Assembly: GCF_018798885.1 (NCBI RefSeq)
Contig: NZ_CP076361.1
Location: 434,001-498,000, forward strand
Source of the DNA: Gemmobacter fulvus
GTDB lineage: Bacteria; Pseudomonadota; Alphaproteobacteria; Rhodobacterales; Rhodobacteraceae
DNA length: 64,000 nt
Direction: 5' to 3'
In this document: positions 15,871 to 24,801 of the stretch, piece by piece
Numbering within the stretch: position 1 is the stretch's first letter
How the letters are laid out: each line of letters starts with the position of its first letter
Program-made: the position numbers and the translations under genes
The notes under the pieces: model-generated
Databases searched by the model: none
What the model saw: only the letters and a program-made list of their open reading frames with translations
What the model was told of the DNA's origin: nothing

Positions 15871-16481
15871 TTATCTCGGACTCCATTTTTCCAATGGACT
15901 TGGCCATTCCAAGCCATGCCGATAAAATGACGCTCAATGCTGAAAATTGACACCGTCATTTCTAGCGGCAATCCTCCAATAACCCATAGCTGCCAATTGC
16001 TGAGGCCAAGTCAAGACTCCCAGTCTAAACACTGATCTGACCGATCCGGCCTAAATCGACTCGGTCTTATAATCGTTTTTGTATTTACCACTTATTGCCT
16101 TATGACTTAAGCGAGTAATTCGCTTATTTTATTATTTAAGACTTATGATTTATGCCAGATCAGTCAGATCAAAAAGCCAATAGGACAACTGGGAAAATCA
16201 TCCTTTTCGGACTGATCCGGCTGATCTGACCTGTTTTCAGAGGGTCACGATTTTGCACCCCGCAACTTCAGGCCAGATCAGCCAGATCGGCCACCCGCTC
16301 GCTCGGCCCTTGCCGTCCCCTTGCTTTCTAGTCGGATCAGCCAGATCAGCGGGCCCCGCCATACGCAGCGCCGCGTCACCCCTTGGTTTTCGGCCAGATC
16401 AGCCGGATCAACGGGAAGCAAGAAAAAGGCAGGACCGAAGCCCTGCCCTACGCGATCTCCGCCAATCAGCCAGCCAGCCTG
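15871..16481. other. 611-bp intergenic region with origin-like iterons and AT-rich segment
   Basis: No gene supported. It contains the iteron array described at 16031-16412 and, at about 16050-16160, an AT-rich stretch including a TAAGCGA-gtaat-TCGCTTA inverted repeat (16108-16126). The layout is that of a replication origin beside its primase/helicase gene. Confidence 0.8.
16031..16412. repeat. Iteron array (candidate replication origin)
   Basis: A core related to GATCAGCCRGATC occurs at 16158-16170, 16276-16288, 16335-16347 and 16397-16409 in one orientation, and inverted at 16034-16046 and 16214-16226. Consecutive cores from 16158 lie 56, 62, 59 and 62 bp apart, close to six helical turns; the first copy is two such steps away. 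Every copy carries two GATC sites 5 bp apart. The array is next to the replicase gene and an AT-rich segment, which fits an origin bound by that replicase. Confidence 0.8.
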
Positions 16482-19019
16482 TCAGTCAAACGGCCCTTTC
16501 CAGGCAAGACCACGGATCGAAGGCACCTGTTCGCCGTTGATCCGAGGCTTGGTGGTCACCACGTCCGGGTAGTTGTCATAGAGTTGGCTGAAGAAGTGGT
16601 CGTAGTGGACAGCTACCGTGGTGCTGAACCCTTCCAGCCACGTTTCGAAAGCCATGAAGACCTCATCCTTTGGAAGCACGCTGTTCGCATCCACCACCAT
16701 CTGGTCTTCGACAAAGGTCTTCGTGGGCATCGTCCTGACCCGCACATTCTTGAACAGGGGTGCCGCCGACCTTGGCTGGACAAACGACCCACGCTTCTTG
16801 AGGCGGTCCAGCCCGTCCAGCGCCCAGTTCAGAATGCCCGCCATTTCTGCCTTGAGCTTCATCGGCAGGAGCTTGTCTTCACGCCCAAGATAGGAGTTGG
16901 GATATTGCAGCAGCAGCATACGACCAGCCACAGCCCCAGCGCTATCATTGAACCGGGGCAACAGATTGGATGCAAACACAAGGCGAGCGGGCAGCACCTT
17001 GTCCACCACCTTCTCATTCTTGCGATTGACGGGCACCTTATCGCCACCAACGATCTTGAGGATTTGGCTGACCAGGCGGCTCATGGTCTTGGTGTTCGAG
17101 TTACGAAAATCCCCGAACGTAATGACCTGGGCGTCTTCATACAGTTCCAGCCCGAAAGTATCGGTGAAGCTGTCTTCCTCCGCCCCCTTGCAGTTGCCAT
17201 CACCCAGCAGCATGGAAAGGGTCGTCAGCAGCGTGCTTTTTCCCGACCTAGTGGGCCCCATCACATATAGAAACTTCTGCTGGGAAATGTCCTGGGTCAG
17301 GCAATACCCCAGATACTCTTGAAGAAGCTCGATTGCCTCGGTGTCACGGACGCCAACGTTGGGCCCTTGCTCCGGGGTGAACCACTGGTCAACAGCCCGA
17401 AGCCAGGTCGGGCAAGTTGCATCGGCGTCATAGTGGACAGCCGAGACGTTCACGTTGACGAACATGGGAGTGGCGGGAAGCAATCGACGGGTGGGCAGGT
17501 GCAGAAGGCCATTGCTGACGGGCATCAAAACCGAGGGCAACGGCAGAGTGGCGCTGCCCGAGTAGTTCCATGCAGGCAACTCTTTCGGTCCTGCACTGTG
17601 CGCCATTGCAGCCTTTTTGACGTTCGTCACCAAGGCAGCGTTTTCCTCGATGATCTTCAAACCAGTGCCGGCGATGTATTTGCGCCCGTGAAGAAACTTC
17701 CAGATTTCGCCTTCGATGTGTTCATCGCCAGGAGGGAGCACAGCGTAGCAGCCCTTCTGCTTGTCGTATTCAAGCCAGCGGCCTTGAACCCGCAGCAGCT
17801 TGTAGGGCTGGGCATTCAGAAAAGCCTGGGCCAAAACGGTGATATTCTTGCTGGCGAGAGGGGCTTCCTGATCTGCGTTCCCAGAGAACACGTCGTTGGC
17901 GATCATCTTGTCCAACTCGGACGTTTCAAAGTCCAGCAGAGCAAAGTCACTGGCAGCCCGGACCTTCACAATCCAGGCTTCAACGTCCGCCTTGTGACCC
18001 GGCAGGCAGTATTGCAGCGCGAGCTTGGCCAAGGTGCCGAAGGTTACGGGGGTGCCGTCATACTGGCCGAACCCACACCAACGGTCCTGGATTTCTGCAT
18101 CAGCATCAACCCAGCCTTCAAGTTCGGCCAGCACATCAATGTCACCACTGGCAGCGAAGTGGGCGGCCATCAGGAACATCACCCAGTCCAGATAGTCGCC
18201 ATGTCCCGAGGGGATGGACACCCACGGCAGCAGTTCGGCAATCTGTCCGGCATCGATCCTCGTCCGGGCATCTTCCCTGGAGCCATCTGTGGCCCTCCGG
18301 GCGCGCTCGGACCAGTCCTGGTTAGTTCGGCTACGCCCGATACGCTCCGAGAGCCCAGGAGCCAATTCTGGAAGCGCCTTGAAGTCTCCGAAGGCATCCT
18401 GCACGGCCACGTAATGCCGCCCCGTATCGGGATGAATTGAACCGGGCGCCACAACCTGACGGCCAAGCGATTTGTATTCGATGCCCGGATATTCGGGCAG
18501 GCTGTCCTTGACCGAAAGCGTGGCGGGCTTGGCCATGTAGATGTGATACCCACCGCTCCCAGTTTCCACCCTCGGATAGTCTGCCAGGTCCATGCTGCAA
18601 TCGTCCAACAGGCGTTCGAGCGGGTTGCCCTTGGAGGTCAAGGTGTGCTCGACCCAACTGGCGCCCATTAGGGCTTTGGTGGCAGCGGTCGGTTTGCCGT
18701 TCTTGTCCAGCGTGGCTTTGATTTCCGCCTCTTTCAGGCGTTCCTTGGCCTCGTCGGTCAGACCAAAGTTGCGGGGATCAACGTCAACAACAAGCTGGGT
18801 TGCCGTAAGACGGACACCCAGGTTGCGGCCATGCTTTTCAGCTTCGGCCAGGACCTCAGCATTGCTGTAGAGCTTGGTGGTCCATTTGTTGTCGAGCGGG
18901 CGTTTTCCAGCCTGCTTCCTCTTGCCCTTGACGGATACCATTGCATCATATCGATGAAGTGGGATCAGAGAAAAGCCCGCATCGGACACAATACGGCTGT
19001 CATCATAATTCGGTTTCAT
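16482..19019 (-). CDS. Prim-Pol/SF3 helicase replicase (P4-alpha-like)
   Basis: An 845-aa protein. The N-terminus is an archaeo-eukaryotic-type Prim-Pol domain (DVD at 79-81, GSGGYHIY at 154-161, APGSIHPDTGRHY at 191-203). The C-terminal part is an SF3 helicase (D5/P4 type): Walker A GPTRSGKST at 588-596, a Walker B-like VITFGDF near 650, and downstream motifs to the end. It initiates and unwinds replication of the excised element, probably at the iterons. A primase-helicase of this type is a standard replicase of P4-like and PICI-like satellites. It starts 6 bp after the 104-aa gene. Confidence 0.9.
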   Translation of the reverse strand: MKPNYDDSRIVSDAGFSLIPLHRYDAMVSVKGKRKQAGKRPLDNKWTTKLYSNAEVLAEAEKHGRNLGVRLTATQLVVDVDPRNFGLTDEAKERLKEAEIKATLDKNGKPTAATKALMGASWVEHTLTSKGNPLERLLDDCSMDLADYPRVETGSGGYHIYMAKPATLSVKDSLPEYPGIEYKSLGRQVVAPGSIHPDTGRHYVAVQDAFGDFKALPELAPGLSERIGRSRTNQDWSERARRATDGSREDARTRIDAGQIAELLPWVSIPSGHGDYLDWVMFLMAAHFAASGDIDVLAELEGWVDADAEIQDRWCGFGQYDGTPVTFGTLAKLALQYCLPGHKADVEAWIVKVRAASDFALLDFETSELDKMIANDVFSGNADQEAPLASKNITVLAQAFLNAQPYKLLRVQGRWLEYDKQKGCYAVLPPGDEHIEGEIWKFLHGRKYIAGTGLKIIEENAALVTNVKKAAMAHSAGPKELPAWNYSGSATLPLPSVLMPVSNGLLHLPTRRLLPATPMFVNVNVSAVHYDADATCPTWLRAVDQWFTPEQGPNVGVRDTEAIELLQEYLGYCLTQDISQQKFLYVMGPTRSGKSTLLTTLSMLLGDGNCKGAEEDSFTDTFGLELYEDAQVITFGDFRNSNTKTMSRLVSQILKIVGGDKVPVNRKNEKVVDKVLPARLVFASNLLPRFNDSAGAVAGRMLLLQYPNSYLGREDKLLPMKLKAEMAGILNWALDGLDRLKKRGSFVQPRSAAPLFKNVRVRTMPTKTFVEDQMVVDANSVLPKDEVFMAFETWLEGFSTTVAVHYDHFFSQLYDNYPDVVTTKPRINGEQVPSIRGLAWKGPFD

Positions 19020-19025
19020 TGCTGA

Positions 19026-19340
19026 TTACTCCCCGGCGCCGGGAAGTGCAGCTTTGTCAGCCACGAGCTTGTCAAGTGCCACCAAGGCGGCCGGGCGATG
19101 TGCCACCAGCCATTCCTTGAATTGCTCAACGGGTGTGTAGTTGCGGGAAAGCCGGATCGTGCGGCCTGTGAAGGCAACGACGTCTGCCGGATGGCGAGTG
19201 CCAATCGGCATGTTCAGATTGCGACGATTGTGGCGCAACGTGGTGTGGGTAACACCCAGCACGACAGAGATTTCCTCGTCGGTGAGGTGGGTTTGGTAAA
19301 ACGATGGCGTAAAGACAGCGCCACTGATGCTATTATCCAT
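19026..19340 (-). CDS. 104-aa HTH-like hypothetical protein
   Basis: Start at 19340 (MDNSISGAVF) is chosen because AGGAG lies 8 bp upstream; an earlier in-frame start at 19385 lacks a site. Residues about 20-45 (HLTDEEISVVLGVTHTTLRHNRRNLNMP) resemble a helix-turn-helix. It is followed within 6 bp by the replicase gene, so it is likely a regulator or accessory factor for replication. Family not identified. Confidence 0.6.
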   Translation of the reverse strand: MDNSISGAVFTPSFYQTHLTDEEISVVLGVTHTTLRHNRRNLNMPIGTRHPADVVAFTGRTIRLSRNYTPVEQFKEWLVAHRPAALVALDKLVADKAALPGAGE

Positions 19341-19498
19341 AGCATGTGCTCCTATGTCAGAGTGGGATTTGCACTGTCTATACAAGGGCGTTGGGACTGG
19401 TCGGGTCCTGACGCCCTAAATCGTTTCGTAGCGTCAGCTTACACTGACAGGCCACCTCCCTTAAACCAACAAACGCAGCCTTTAGCCGAACACTGGCC

Positions 19499-19927
19499 TC
19501 ACATCATGGCACGTTCAAATTCAGCGTCGCTGATGGGTCGAGGACGGCGCTTCTCGGAAACGAGCACAAGGCCCAGGGCGTCGGGCATGATGTAGCTGTC
19601 GGGGTATGGATGCGGCCACTGCCCCTTCTCAACTTCCTTTTCGAGCTTGGCCAGCAGGTAGCGCTCAAAGGCAGCTTGGCCTGGCCGCCGCAGCAAGCGC
19701 ATCAGCATGAGAACCTGGTCACAGCTATAGGTCCTCGGACGGGGTTTGATGTGCTGGGTGTCAAGCCCGCGATCATCGATGATGGTTGCCCGGTCCAGCT
19801 TGTCCTTGGTGATACCAAGCACGCTCGCAATCTTGGTCGCCCGAACAAGTGTGCTGGGCATATCGGACGCGAACGAGCGAGGTCGAATTGCCGGTTTCCA
19901 AGTGACCGGCACGAGCATATATTCCAT
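19499..19927 (-). CDS. 142-aa hypothetical protein, first gene of the replication block
   Basis: Start at 19927 (MEYMLVPVTWKPA) with AGGAGG 10 bp upstream; a longer frame to 19984 has no site. Contains an HTH-like segment (TLVRATKIASVLGITKDKLDRATII, about residues 25-50) and SCDQVLMLMRLLRRPGQ. It ends 158 bp before the 104-aa gene start and may be a replication regulator. Not assigned to a family. Confidence 0.6.
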   Translation of the reverse strand: MEYMLVPVTWKPAIRPRSFASDMPSTLVRATKIASVLGITKDKLDRATIIDDRGLDTQHIKPRPRTYSCDQVLMLMRLLRRPGQAAFERYLLAKLEKEVEKGQWPHPYPDSYIMPDALGLVLVSEKRRPRPISDAEFERAMM

Positions 19928-20228
19928 GATGTAGCTGCCTCCTATGGCGCTGCGTTTCGTTGAGACTGACCTAGCAATCAGCATCTTCTATGTGGCCATC
20001 GGGTTCCCGCCCGGTGGCCACGACTCACTTTGCCACACTGGTCAAACCCCCGACAACCAACACTTGCAGCCCCAAACGACGGTTCGGTGCCCAGGCACCT
20101 TGCGACAGTGTGTCGGCATGTGCCGAAGACCCTGTTTGCTGAGCGGATTGGCCCAGGCGATCGCATAGAAAAGCCCCCGAGAGCGTTGTGGCTCACGGGG
20201 GCTTTTTGCTTTGTGGACGGTGGGTCGA
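19928..20228. other. 301-bp regulatory gap upstream of the replication block
   Basis: Contains the int-xis terminator (20169-20206) and, closer to the 142-aa gene, a GTGGCCA/TGGCCAC inverted repeat (19992-19998, 20015-20021) with a GC-rich inner stem that has no T-tract and may be an operator or leader hairpin. No gene is supported. Confidence 0.6.
20169..20206 (-). terminator. Rho-independent terminator after the excisionase
   Basis: An 11-bp stem (AAAAGCCCCCG/CGGGGGCTTTT) with T-runs on both strands lies 23 bp past the excisionase stop and can work in both directions. Confidence 0.9.
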
Positions 20229-20465
20229 TCAGGCGAGAGGTTTCTGGCGCCGGGCTTCCATCCATTCCCGAAGATCAGCCACAGCATACATCACCTTGCG
20301 CCCTACGCGAACGAAGGCAGGGCCGGTTGCCTGTGATCGCCACACCTCAAGTGTGTTCGGCTGCAAACCCAGGAATGAGGCAGCAGCATCGTTGTCGAGA
20401 TACTCACGGGCACCCTGGGCAAGCATGGCTTCGATCCTGTCCAGCCGCTCTATGATTTCCTGCAT
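20229..20465 (-). CDS. AlpA/excisionase-type DNA-binding protein
   Basis: A 78-aa protein. Residues 20-70 (REYLDNDAAASFLGLQPNTLEVWRSQATGPAFVRVGRKVMYAVADLREWMEARR) form the winged-helix/MerR-like excisionase fold, with the typical GRKVMY wing and DLREWM helix. The ATG follows AAAGGA. It lies directly downstream of int on the same strand. It is expected to steer the integrase toward excision; AlpA relatives can also activate transcription. Confidence 0.75.
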   Translation of the reverse strand: MQEIIERLDRIEAMLAQGAREYLDNDAAASFLGLQPNTLEVWRSQATGPAFVRVGRKVMYAVADLREWMEARRQKPLA

Positions 20466-20525
20466 TGTCTTTTCCTTTCAGTATCATAGAGCGATTATGG
20501 AGGCATGGAGGGACGGGGCAAACCC

Positions 20526-21674
20526 TCAAACTGGGACGGGCTTGCCCCTGAACGAAAGCAGCTTCTCTGCCACCTTTTCCTGGCACTCACGAAGGTGGCC
20601 AGTCAGGTGAGCACGGGTCACATACCGAAAAGAGACGGTAGGGTTGCTGTGATCCAAAAGCAGGGTGACGGACTGGAAGTCTAGGCCACACTCGAAGGCC
20701 CACGTCCTATAGTTGTGGCGAAGGGCATGAGGCTGATACGGAAAGCCACGGTCTGACCTGAGCACTGACACATGGCCCGAGCGGGTGGTGGTGGCCGGGA
20801 ACATGAAGGGCGAGGCCAGGGGCTTGGTGTAGGCACGGAGCGCCTCCAATTCCTGGATCAGGAACCGAGGCAGCGGGCACTTGAAGACCCGCCCTGCCTT
20901 GGTGCGGGGCACGGTCAACACCCCATCTTCATCAAGCCAATCCCATCGGGCAGTGCGGGCGTTGCCAGACCGAAGCCCCGTAAAGAGCATCAGCATGAAG
21001 CAGCCTCGCGCCACCTGATCGTCCAGGGTGTCGAGCGATCGCCAAAGGGCGGGCATCTGTTCAGCGCTGACAGCCCAGTTACGGCTTTCCTCTTTGTTGA
21101 ACCTCACGGCCAGCGACACGGGGTTGGGCGGAAGGTCATGGTCCCGCATCGTGTCATTGTAGAGAAGGCGAAGCATCCTGAGGCTGGTATTGGCAGCATA
21201 TGGCCCATTCTTGCGGGTCATTTTCTCGTGCAAGTTCCTGCAAAGCGCCCTGTCGATCGAAGACATTGGCAGCTTCATGATGGACCTGAACGGGCCTTCG
21301 GTGTGCCTGCGGTAGTCAGCGAGCGTGGAGGGCTGGAGGTCATTCTTCCTTGCTTCCAGGTATCGGTCCAGGGCTTGCTGGACGGTGGGCACTGCGGACT
21401 TGGGGCGCCTTGGATCATCCCCACGGGCAAGAGCTTGCCGAAGCTCAATGGCCTTCTGCCTAGCAGTCTTGAGGGACATTTCCTCCACCCTGCCAATAGT
21501 CAGGGTGACGTAAAGCCCGCTGCCATCGTTGATGCGGCCCACGAGCTTCCAAGACGATGATTTCGAGCCCACGACAATGCGAAGGCCCGAGACTTCTTCA
21601 TCATAAATCAGGGTGCCAGGGGGGCTTGTCTCAGCCAAGTTGGTAGCCAGTGATTGCGTGAGTTTGGTTGCCAA
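20526..21674 (-). CDS. Tyrosine integrase of the element
   Basis: A 382-aa site-specific recombinase of the P4-integrase type. It has a short N-terminal arm-binding region (about 20-60), a core-binding domain (95-195) and a catalytic domain with R235 (GLRSG), H316/R319 (HALRH), H342 (LLDHS) and Y351, all present. The start is TTG at 21674, preferred because GGAGG lies 7 bp upstream. It is 160 bp inside the right attachment repeat, as expected for an integrase next to attR. It most likely recombines the 13-bp repeats, inserting the element into g15. Confidence 0.93.
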   Translation of the reverse strand: MATKLTQSLATNLAETSPPGTLIYDEEVSGLRIVVGSKSSSWKLVGRINDGSGLYVTLTIGRVEEMSLKTARQKAIELRQALARGDDPRRPKSAVPTVQQALDRYLEARKNDLQPSTLADYRRHTEGPFRSIMKLPMSSIDRALCRNLHEKMTRKNGPYAANTSLRMLRLLYNDTMRDHDLPPNPVSLAVRFNKEESRNWAVSAEQMPALWRSLDTLDDQVARGCFMLMLFTGLRSGNARTARWDWLDEDGVLTVPRTKAGRVFKCPLPRFLIQELEALRAYTKPLASPFMFPATTTRSGHVSVLRSDRGFPYQPHALRHNYRTWAFECGLDFQSVTLLLDHSNPTVSFRYVTRAHLTGHLRECQEKVAEKLLSFRGKPVPV

Positions 21675-21763
21675 TATTCATCCTCCAGTTGTGAAACGAG
21701 ACCGAGTTTCAGACCCTATGCAAAGCACAGCTAGACAAAGCTCGATCAGGCTAGATGAAGGGA

Positions 21764-23467
21764 TTATGACCTGAAAACAGGGACTTGGGGACCATGATTA
21801 GAGCGGGTAAAGCTCAGCAAAACGGACGACAAGCAATTGTCGATGCCGACAAAGTCGATGTCGGGGTCAGCCCAGAGTGGGTCCAGATGGAAATACACAT
21901 TGCCATCCGCATGATAGCCGAAATACTCGGACCAATCGGCGGCATAGCTGATCTTGACCTCGGGCCCAAGGATCGCGCGCACCTCGGTCAGCAATTGCCG
22001 CAACGCCGCCACTGCCGGAAAGCTGTCGCCAGCGCCGCGGATCTGCGTCAAGGCCCGCATTTCCGAGCCGATGCAGAAGGCGTCAACGCCACCCGCTGCG
22101 GCGCAAAGATGCGCGTAATGCAGGATGAACCGGCGATAGCGCCAGTCTTCCGGGCCGGAATAGCTGATCTGCCCCGCCTCGACGGTGAAATCCCCGGGCT
22201 GTGCCGTGCCGAAAAACGCCGCGACCTCGGCGGCGGCCGCCGCCGTGCGATCCGTGCTGTCCGCCTGCCCCGGCGCCGCATCCAGCGTGATGCGCCCGCG
22301 CCAAGGCAAGACCGGCTGATCCGGCGCGCCTGTCCAAGGGTCCGGCAGGTCATTGCCCGCCAGTTGTTCCATCAGGATGAACGGATAGAACATCACCTCT
22401 TGCCCCGCAGCCCGCAGCGCCGTGATGGCCTCGATCACCGAGGCATCCGCCGGGGTGCCGCCATAGACAGATTTGCCTTCGACGCGCGCCACTTCCTCGG
22501 CGGCATCGCGCCCGATGCCGCCCGCCCGCCAGATCATGCCTTTGCCTTCCAGCGCGCGCTGTTCGACCTTCGGTTTGACCTGACAACTGCCACAGCGCAG
22601 ATCGTCACCGAACCACGACACCACCAGCGACACTGATCCGCAATGCGGCAGTTCTTCGCGCAATTGTTCCAGTGCTGTAGAGAAATCCGGCTTTCCTGAC
22701 GGAGAGTTCACATTGGCAGAGCGCACAGCCGCATCGCCTTCGGAATAATGCACCGGAGTCGTCGCCAGCGCATATTCCCCCGTGCCGGGGATCAGCGCCA
22801 CGGCACGGACAGCGCGTTGCAGATCGGTCATCGCATCGGCCGCCGGGCTTTGCGCGGGGCGGATCACCTCGAATGACAGTTGCGGTACCCGATTTCCGAA
22901 AGGGGCCAGATCCAGATCCTCGATCACCACATAGGCAATTCCGCGATAGGCGGGGGCCAAACCCGCCCCCTCCACCGCCTCGATCTTCGGATCTGGCAGT
23001 TGGTCGTCATCACCATGATAGACCCGCAGATTGACCGAGCTTGGCGCGATTTCCACCCCATCGGCCCAGATCCGCCCAACACTGGCAATCCGCCCCGCAC
23101 AAAGCGCGACCGCAAGGCTGACGGAATAGGAATAGGTCGTGGTGCGCGGGCTTGGCGCGCCTTTGCCGCCGCCCGTGCTGGCCGCCGTTTCCATGAACCG
23201 CGTGGCCCAGATCACCTGCCCCGCCACACGGATCCTGCCAAACACCTGCGCCACTGCCGCCCCTTCCGAGGCGCCCATCAGGCGGAACCGCTCTACCCGG
23301 CCAATCTCCACCGCATCGGATCCGGCACCGATCAGCTTCTGGTCGATGATCCGGCCCAGGGTGGCCCCGGCGGCCCGCCCGATGACAGCCCCCGACAGGC
23401 CAAGGATCGTGCCGCCAAAGCCCGATCCGATGGCGGCTCCGGCCGCAGACAGCAGTATCGTCGCCAT
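21764..23467 (-). pseudogene. GTA g15 megatron, N-terminal part, interrupted by the element
   Basis: The native part runs from ATG at 23467, right after g14's stop, to 21835 (about 544 codons). It is a typical GTA gp15 start (MATILLSAAGAAIGSGFGG, then a Gly/Ala-rich membrane-like segment) and leads into the beta-rich tail-tip domains with DIDFVGIDN. After the 13-bp repeat the frame continues 24 codons into the element and stops at 21764. The remainder of the gene is at 3854-6126. The tail-tip protein is needed for GTA attachment in R. capsulatus, so the split should abolish functional particles unless the element excises. Confidence 0.93.
21835..21847. repeat. attR: 13-bp direct repeat at right end of integrative element
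   Basis: Identical to the repeat at 6114-6126 (AATTGTCGATGCC). It lies inside g15, 160 bp from the integrase start. Joining the flanks through one copy restores GIDNYMPLADW in frame. Confidence 0.9.
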
Positions 23468-23911
23468 TCAACGCGCTCCTTCAGGAAAAGCAAACCGCGC
23501 CACGATCCGGCGCGCCCAGGGCCCGGACAGCGGGCTTTCGATGACCCCATGCCCGGTATAGGCATGGATAAACGAGGCCTCCGCCCCGATGCGTCCGGCA
23601 ATACCCAGATGCTTCGCCACGCTGCCCTGCCGCATCCGAAACAGCAGCACATCCCCCGGTGCCGCCGCACGACCGGGCTTTGGCCGCAGCCAGCGGGTCG
23701 CCGCGGCCAACAGCAGCTCTTCGCCCGAGGGTTCTGCCCAATCCTGGGTATAAGCGGGCACAGCCTCCGGCTCGGCGCCATGCACCGCCCGCCAGACCCC
23801 GCGCAACAGGCCCAGACAATCGCTGCCTGCGCCCTTGGTCGAACATTGATGCTGATAAGGCGTGCCGATCCAGCCCCGCGCCTCTGCCACGATCCGCGCG
23901 CCATTGGTCAT
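23468..23911 (-). CDS. GTA g14, NlpC/P60-family cell-wall peptidase
   Basis: A 147-aa peptidase of the tail tip. Catalytic Cys in SDCLGL (about residue 31) and His in AKHLGI (about 101), the usual arrangement for NlpC/P60. It is expected to cut peptidoglycan as the GTA tail passes the wall. It overlaps g13 by 4 bp (ATGA) and abuts g15. Standard length. Confidence 0.93.
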   Translation of the reverse strand: MTNGARIVAEARGWIGTPYQHQCSTKGAGSDCLGLLRGVWRAVHGAEPEAVPAYTQDWAEPSGEELLLAAATRWLRPKPGRAAAPGDVLLFRMRQGSVAKHLGIAGRIGAEASFIHAYTGHGVIESPLSGPWARRIVARFAFPEGAR

Positions 23912-24801
23912 CCGCGCAGCCTCCCGCCATCATTGACAGTGGACGAGGATGGGAACGAGGTCAGCCAATCTTCACCCGGAATATGCGGAAAGCCCCGGAA
24001 GTTGATGAAATTGGCGAACTTTGTCCGGCAGGTCTCTGCCCGTTTGTCGCAGCCCGCCTCAAGCCGCAGCATGTCACCCTCTGCGATATCGGCGGCGAGG
24101 CTTTGCCACAGCTCGATCTCGCGCGTGCCATCGGCCAGCAGGCGGTCACGCTTGATAAAGGCTCTCAGCCCCGCCGCGTCCCCGCTTTGCACAATCAGGC
24201 GGCCCCGCTCGAACCAGCGGTCATCGAACCCGATGAACCGGGCAAAGCGGAACACCTGCCGCTGATCCACGTGCTCGACTGCACGTTTCAGCACATAGCC
24301 CGGCGTTTCCAGATCGAAGCCGCAGGACACGTCGCCCAGCAAAGCCGAACAGTTGCGCTGATAGACGCGCCCCTGCGGCTGATTCAACCGCTCGGCAAGC
24401 CCGCGCAATTCGGCCTCGAACGCACCTGCGCCGCGCGTGATCTCGCCCAGGGATCCACGAAACTGCAACACCCGCTGCGACAGGTCTGCCCAATTCACCA
24501 GCCAGGCAAAAACCTCTGCCCCGTCATAGCGCCCGGCCAGAATATCCGCCTCTGTCACCGCCGCATCGGACAGCGCGCCCAGCGCCTGCGAGTTGTCGAC
24601 CGAAAGCCCGGTAGATTGCTGCACAGCGCGGGCGGTCAGCCCGCTGTCCGCCTTGAACCGGATCCCCTCGAACGAAAAGGCGCGGTCGTGATCGGTAAAG
24701 CCCAGCGTGACGCCATCACTGCGCCGCAAGGCCCATGCCCGACATACCGTGGTCGCACCCGTGGCCAGATGCGCATAAAGCCCGGTCGGATCCGCCGTCA
24801 T
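23908..24801 (-). CDS. GTA g13, tail hub protein (DUF2163 family)
   Basis: A 297-aa hub protein. Cysteines at CSALLGDVSCGF, and a C-terminal CDKRAETCRTKFANFINFRGFP, match the GTA hub that carries an iron-sulfur cluster in R. capsulatus. It overlaps g12 by 4 bp (ATGA). Intact, normal length. Confidence 0.92.
   Translation of the reverse strand: MTADPTGLYAHLATGATTVCRAWALRRSDGVTLGFTDHDRAFSFEGIRFKADSGLTARAVQQSTGLSVDNSQALGALSDAAVTEADILAGRYDGAEVFAWLVNWADLSQRVLQFRGSLGEITRGAGAFEAELRGLAERLNQPQGRVYQRNCSALLGDVSCGFDLETPGYVLKRAVEHVDQRQVFRFARFIGFDDRWFERGRLIVQSGDAAGLRAFIKRDRLLADGTREIELWQSLAADIAEGDMLRLEAGCDKRAETCRTKFANFINFRGFPHIPGEDWLTSFPSSSTVNDGGRLRG

Larger units (their letters stand above)
6114..21847. 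mobile_element. 15.7-kb satellite-like integrative element inserted in GTA g15
   Basis: Bounded by the 13-bp repeats at 6114-6126 and 21835-21847; the unit excised by recombination between them would be 15,721 bp. Contents from right to left: tyrosine integrase, AlpA-like excisionase, small genes, Prim-Pol/SF3 replicase, iteron array, two TerS-like paralogs, small genes of unknown role, a ribbon-helix-helix protein, then XRE, retron-type RT, ParA-like ATPase, HEPN and HNH-like genes. No portal, capsid, protease or tail gene lies inside it. Integrase plus excisionase, replicase and TerS without structural genes matches phage satellites better than a prophage or a conjugative element (no relaxase or type IV secretion). 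Base composition falls clearly below the flanks, especially at 7.0-8.8 kb. Confidence 0.9.

Noticed and set aside
16031-16412. CRISPR array
   Set aside because: Repeats are short, vary, occur in both orientations, and no cas genes are present; they fit origin iterons.
6114-21847. Complete prophage
   Set aside because: No structural genes or large terminase lie inside the repeats; the capsid and tail genes nearby are the host GTA on the other side of attR.
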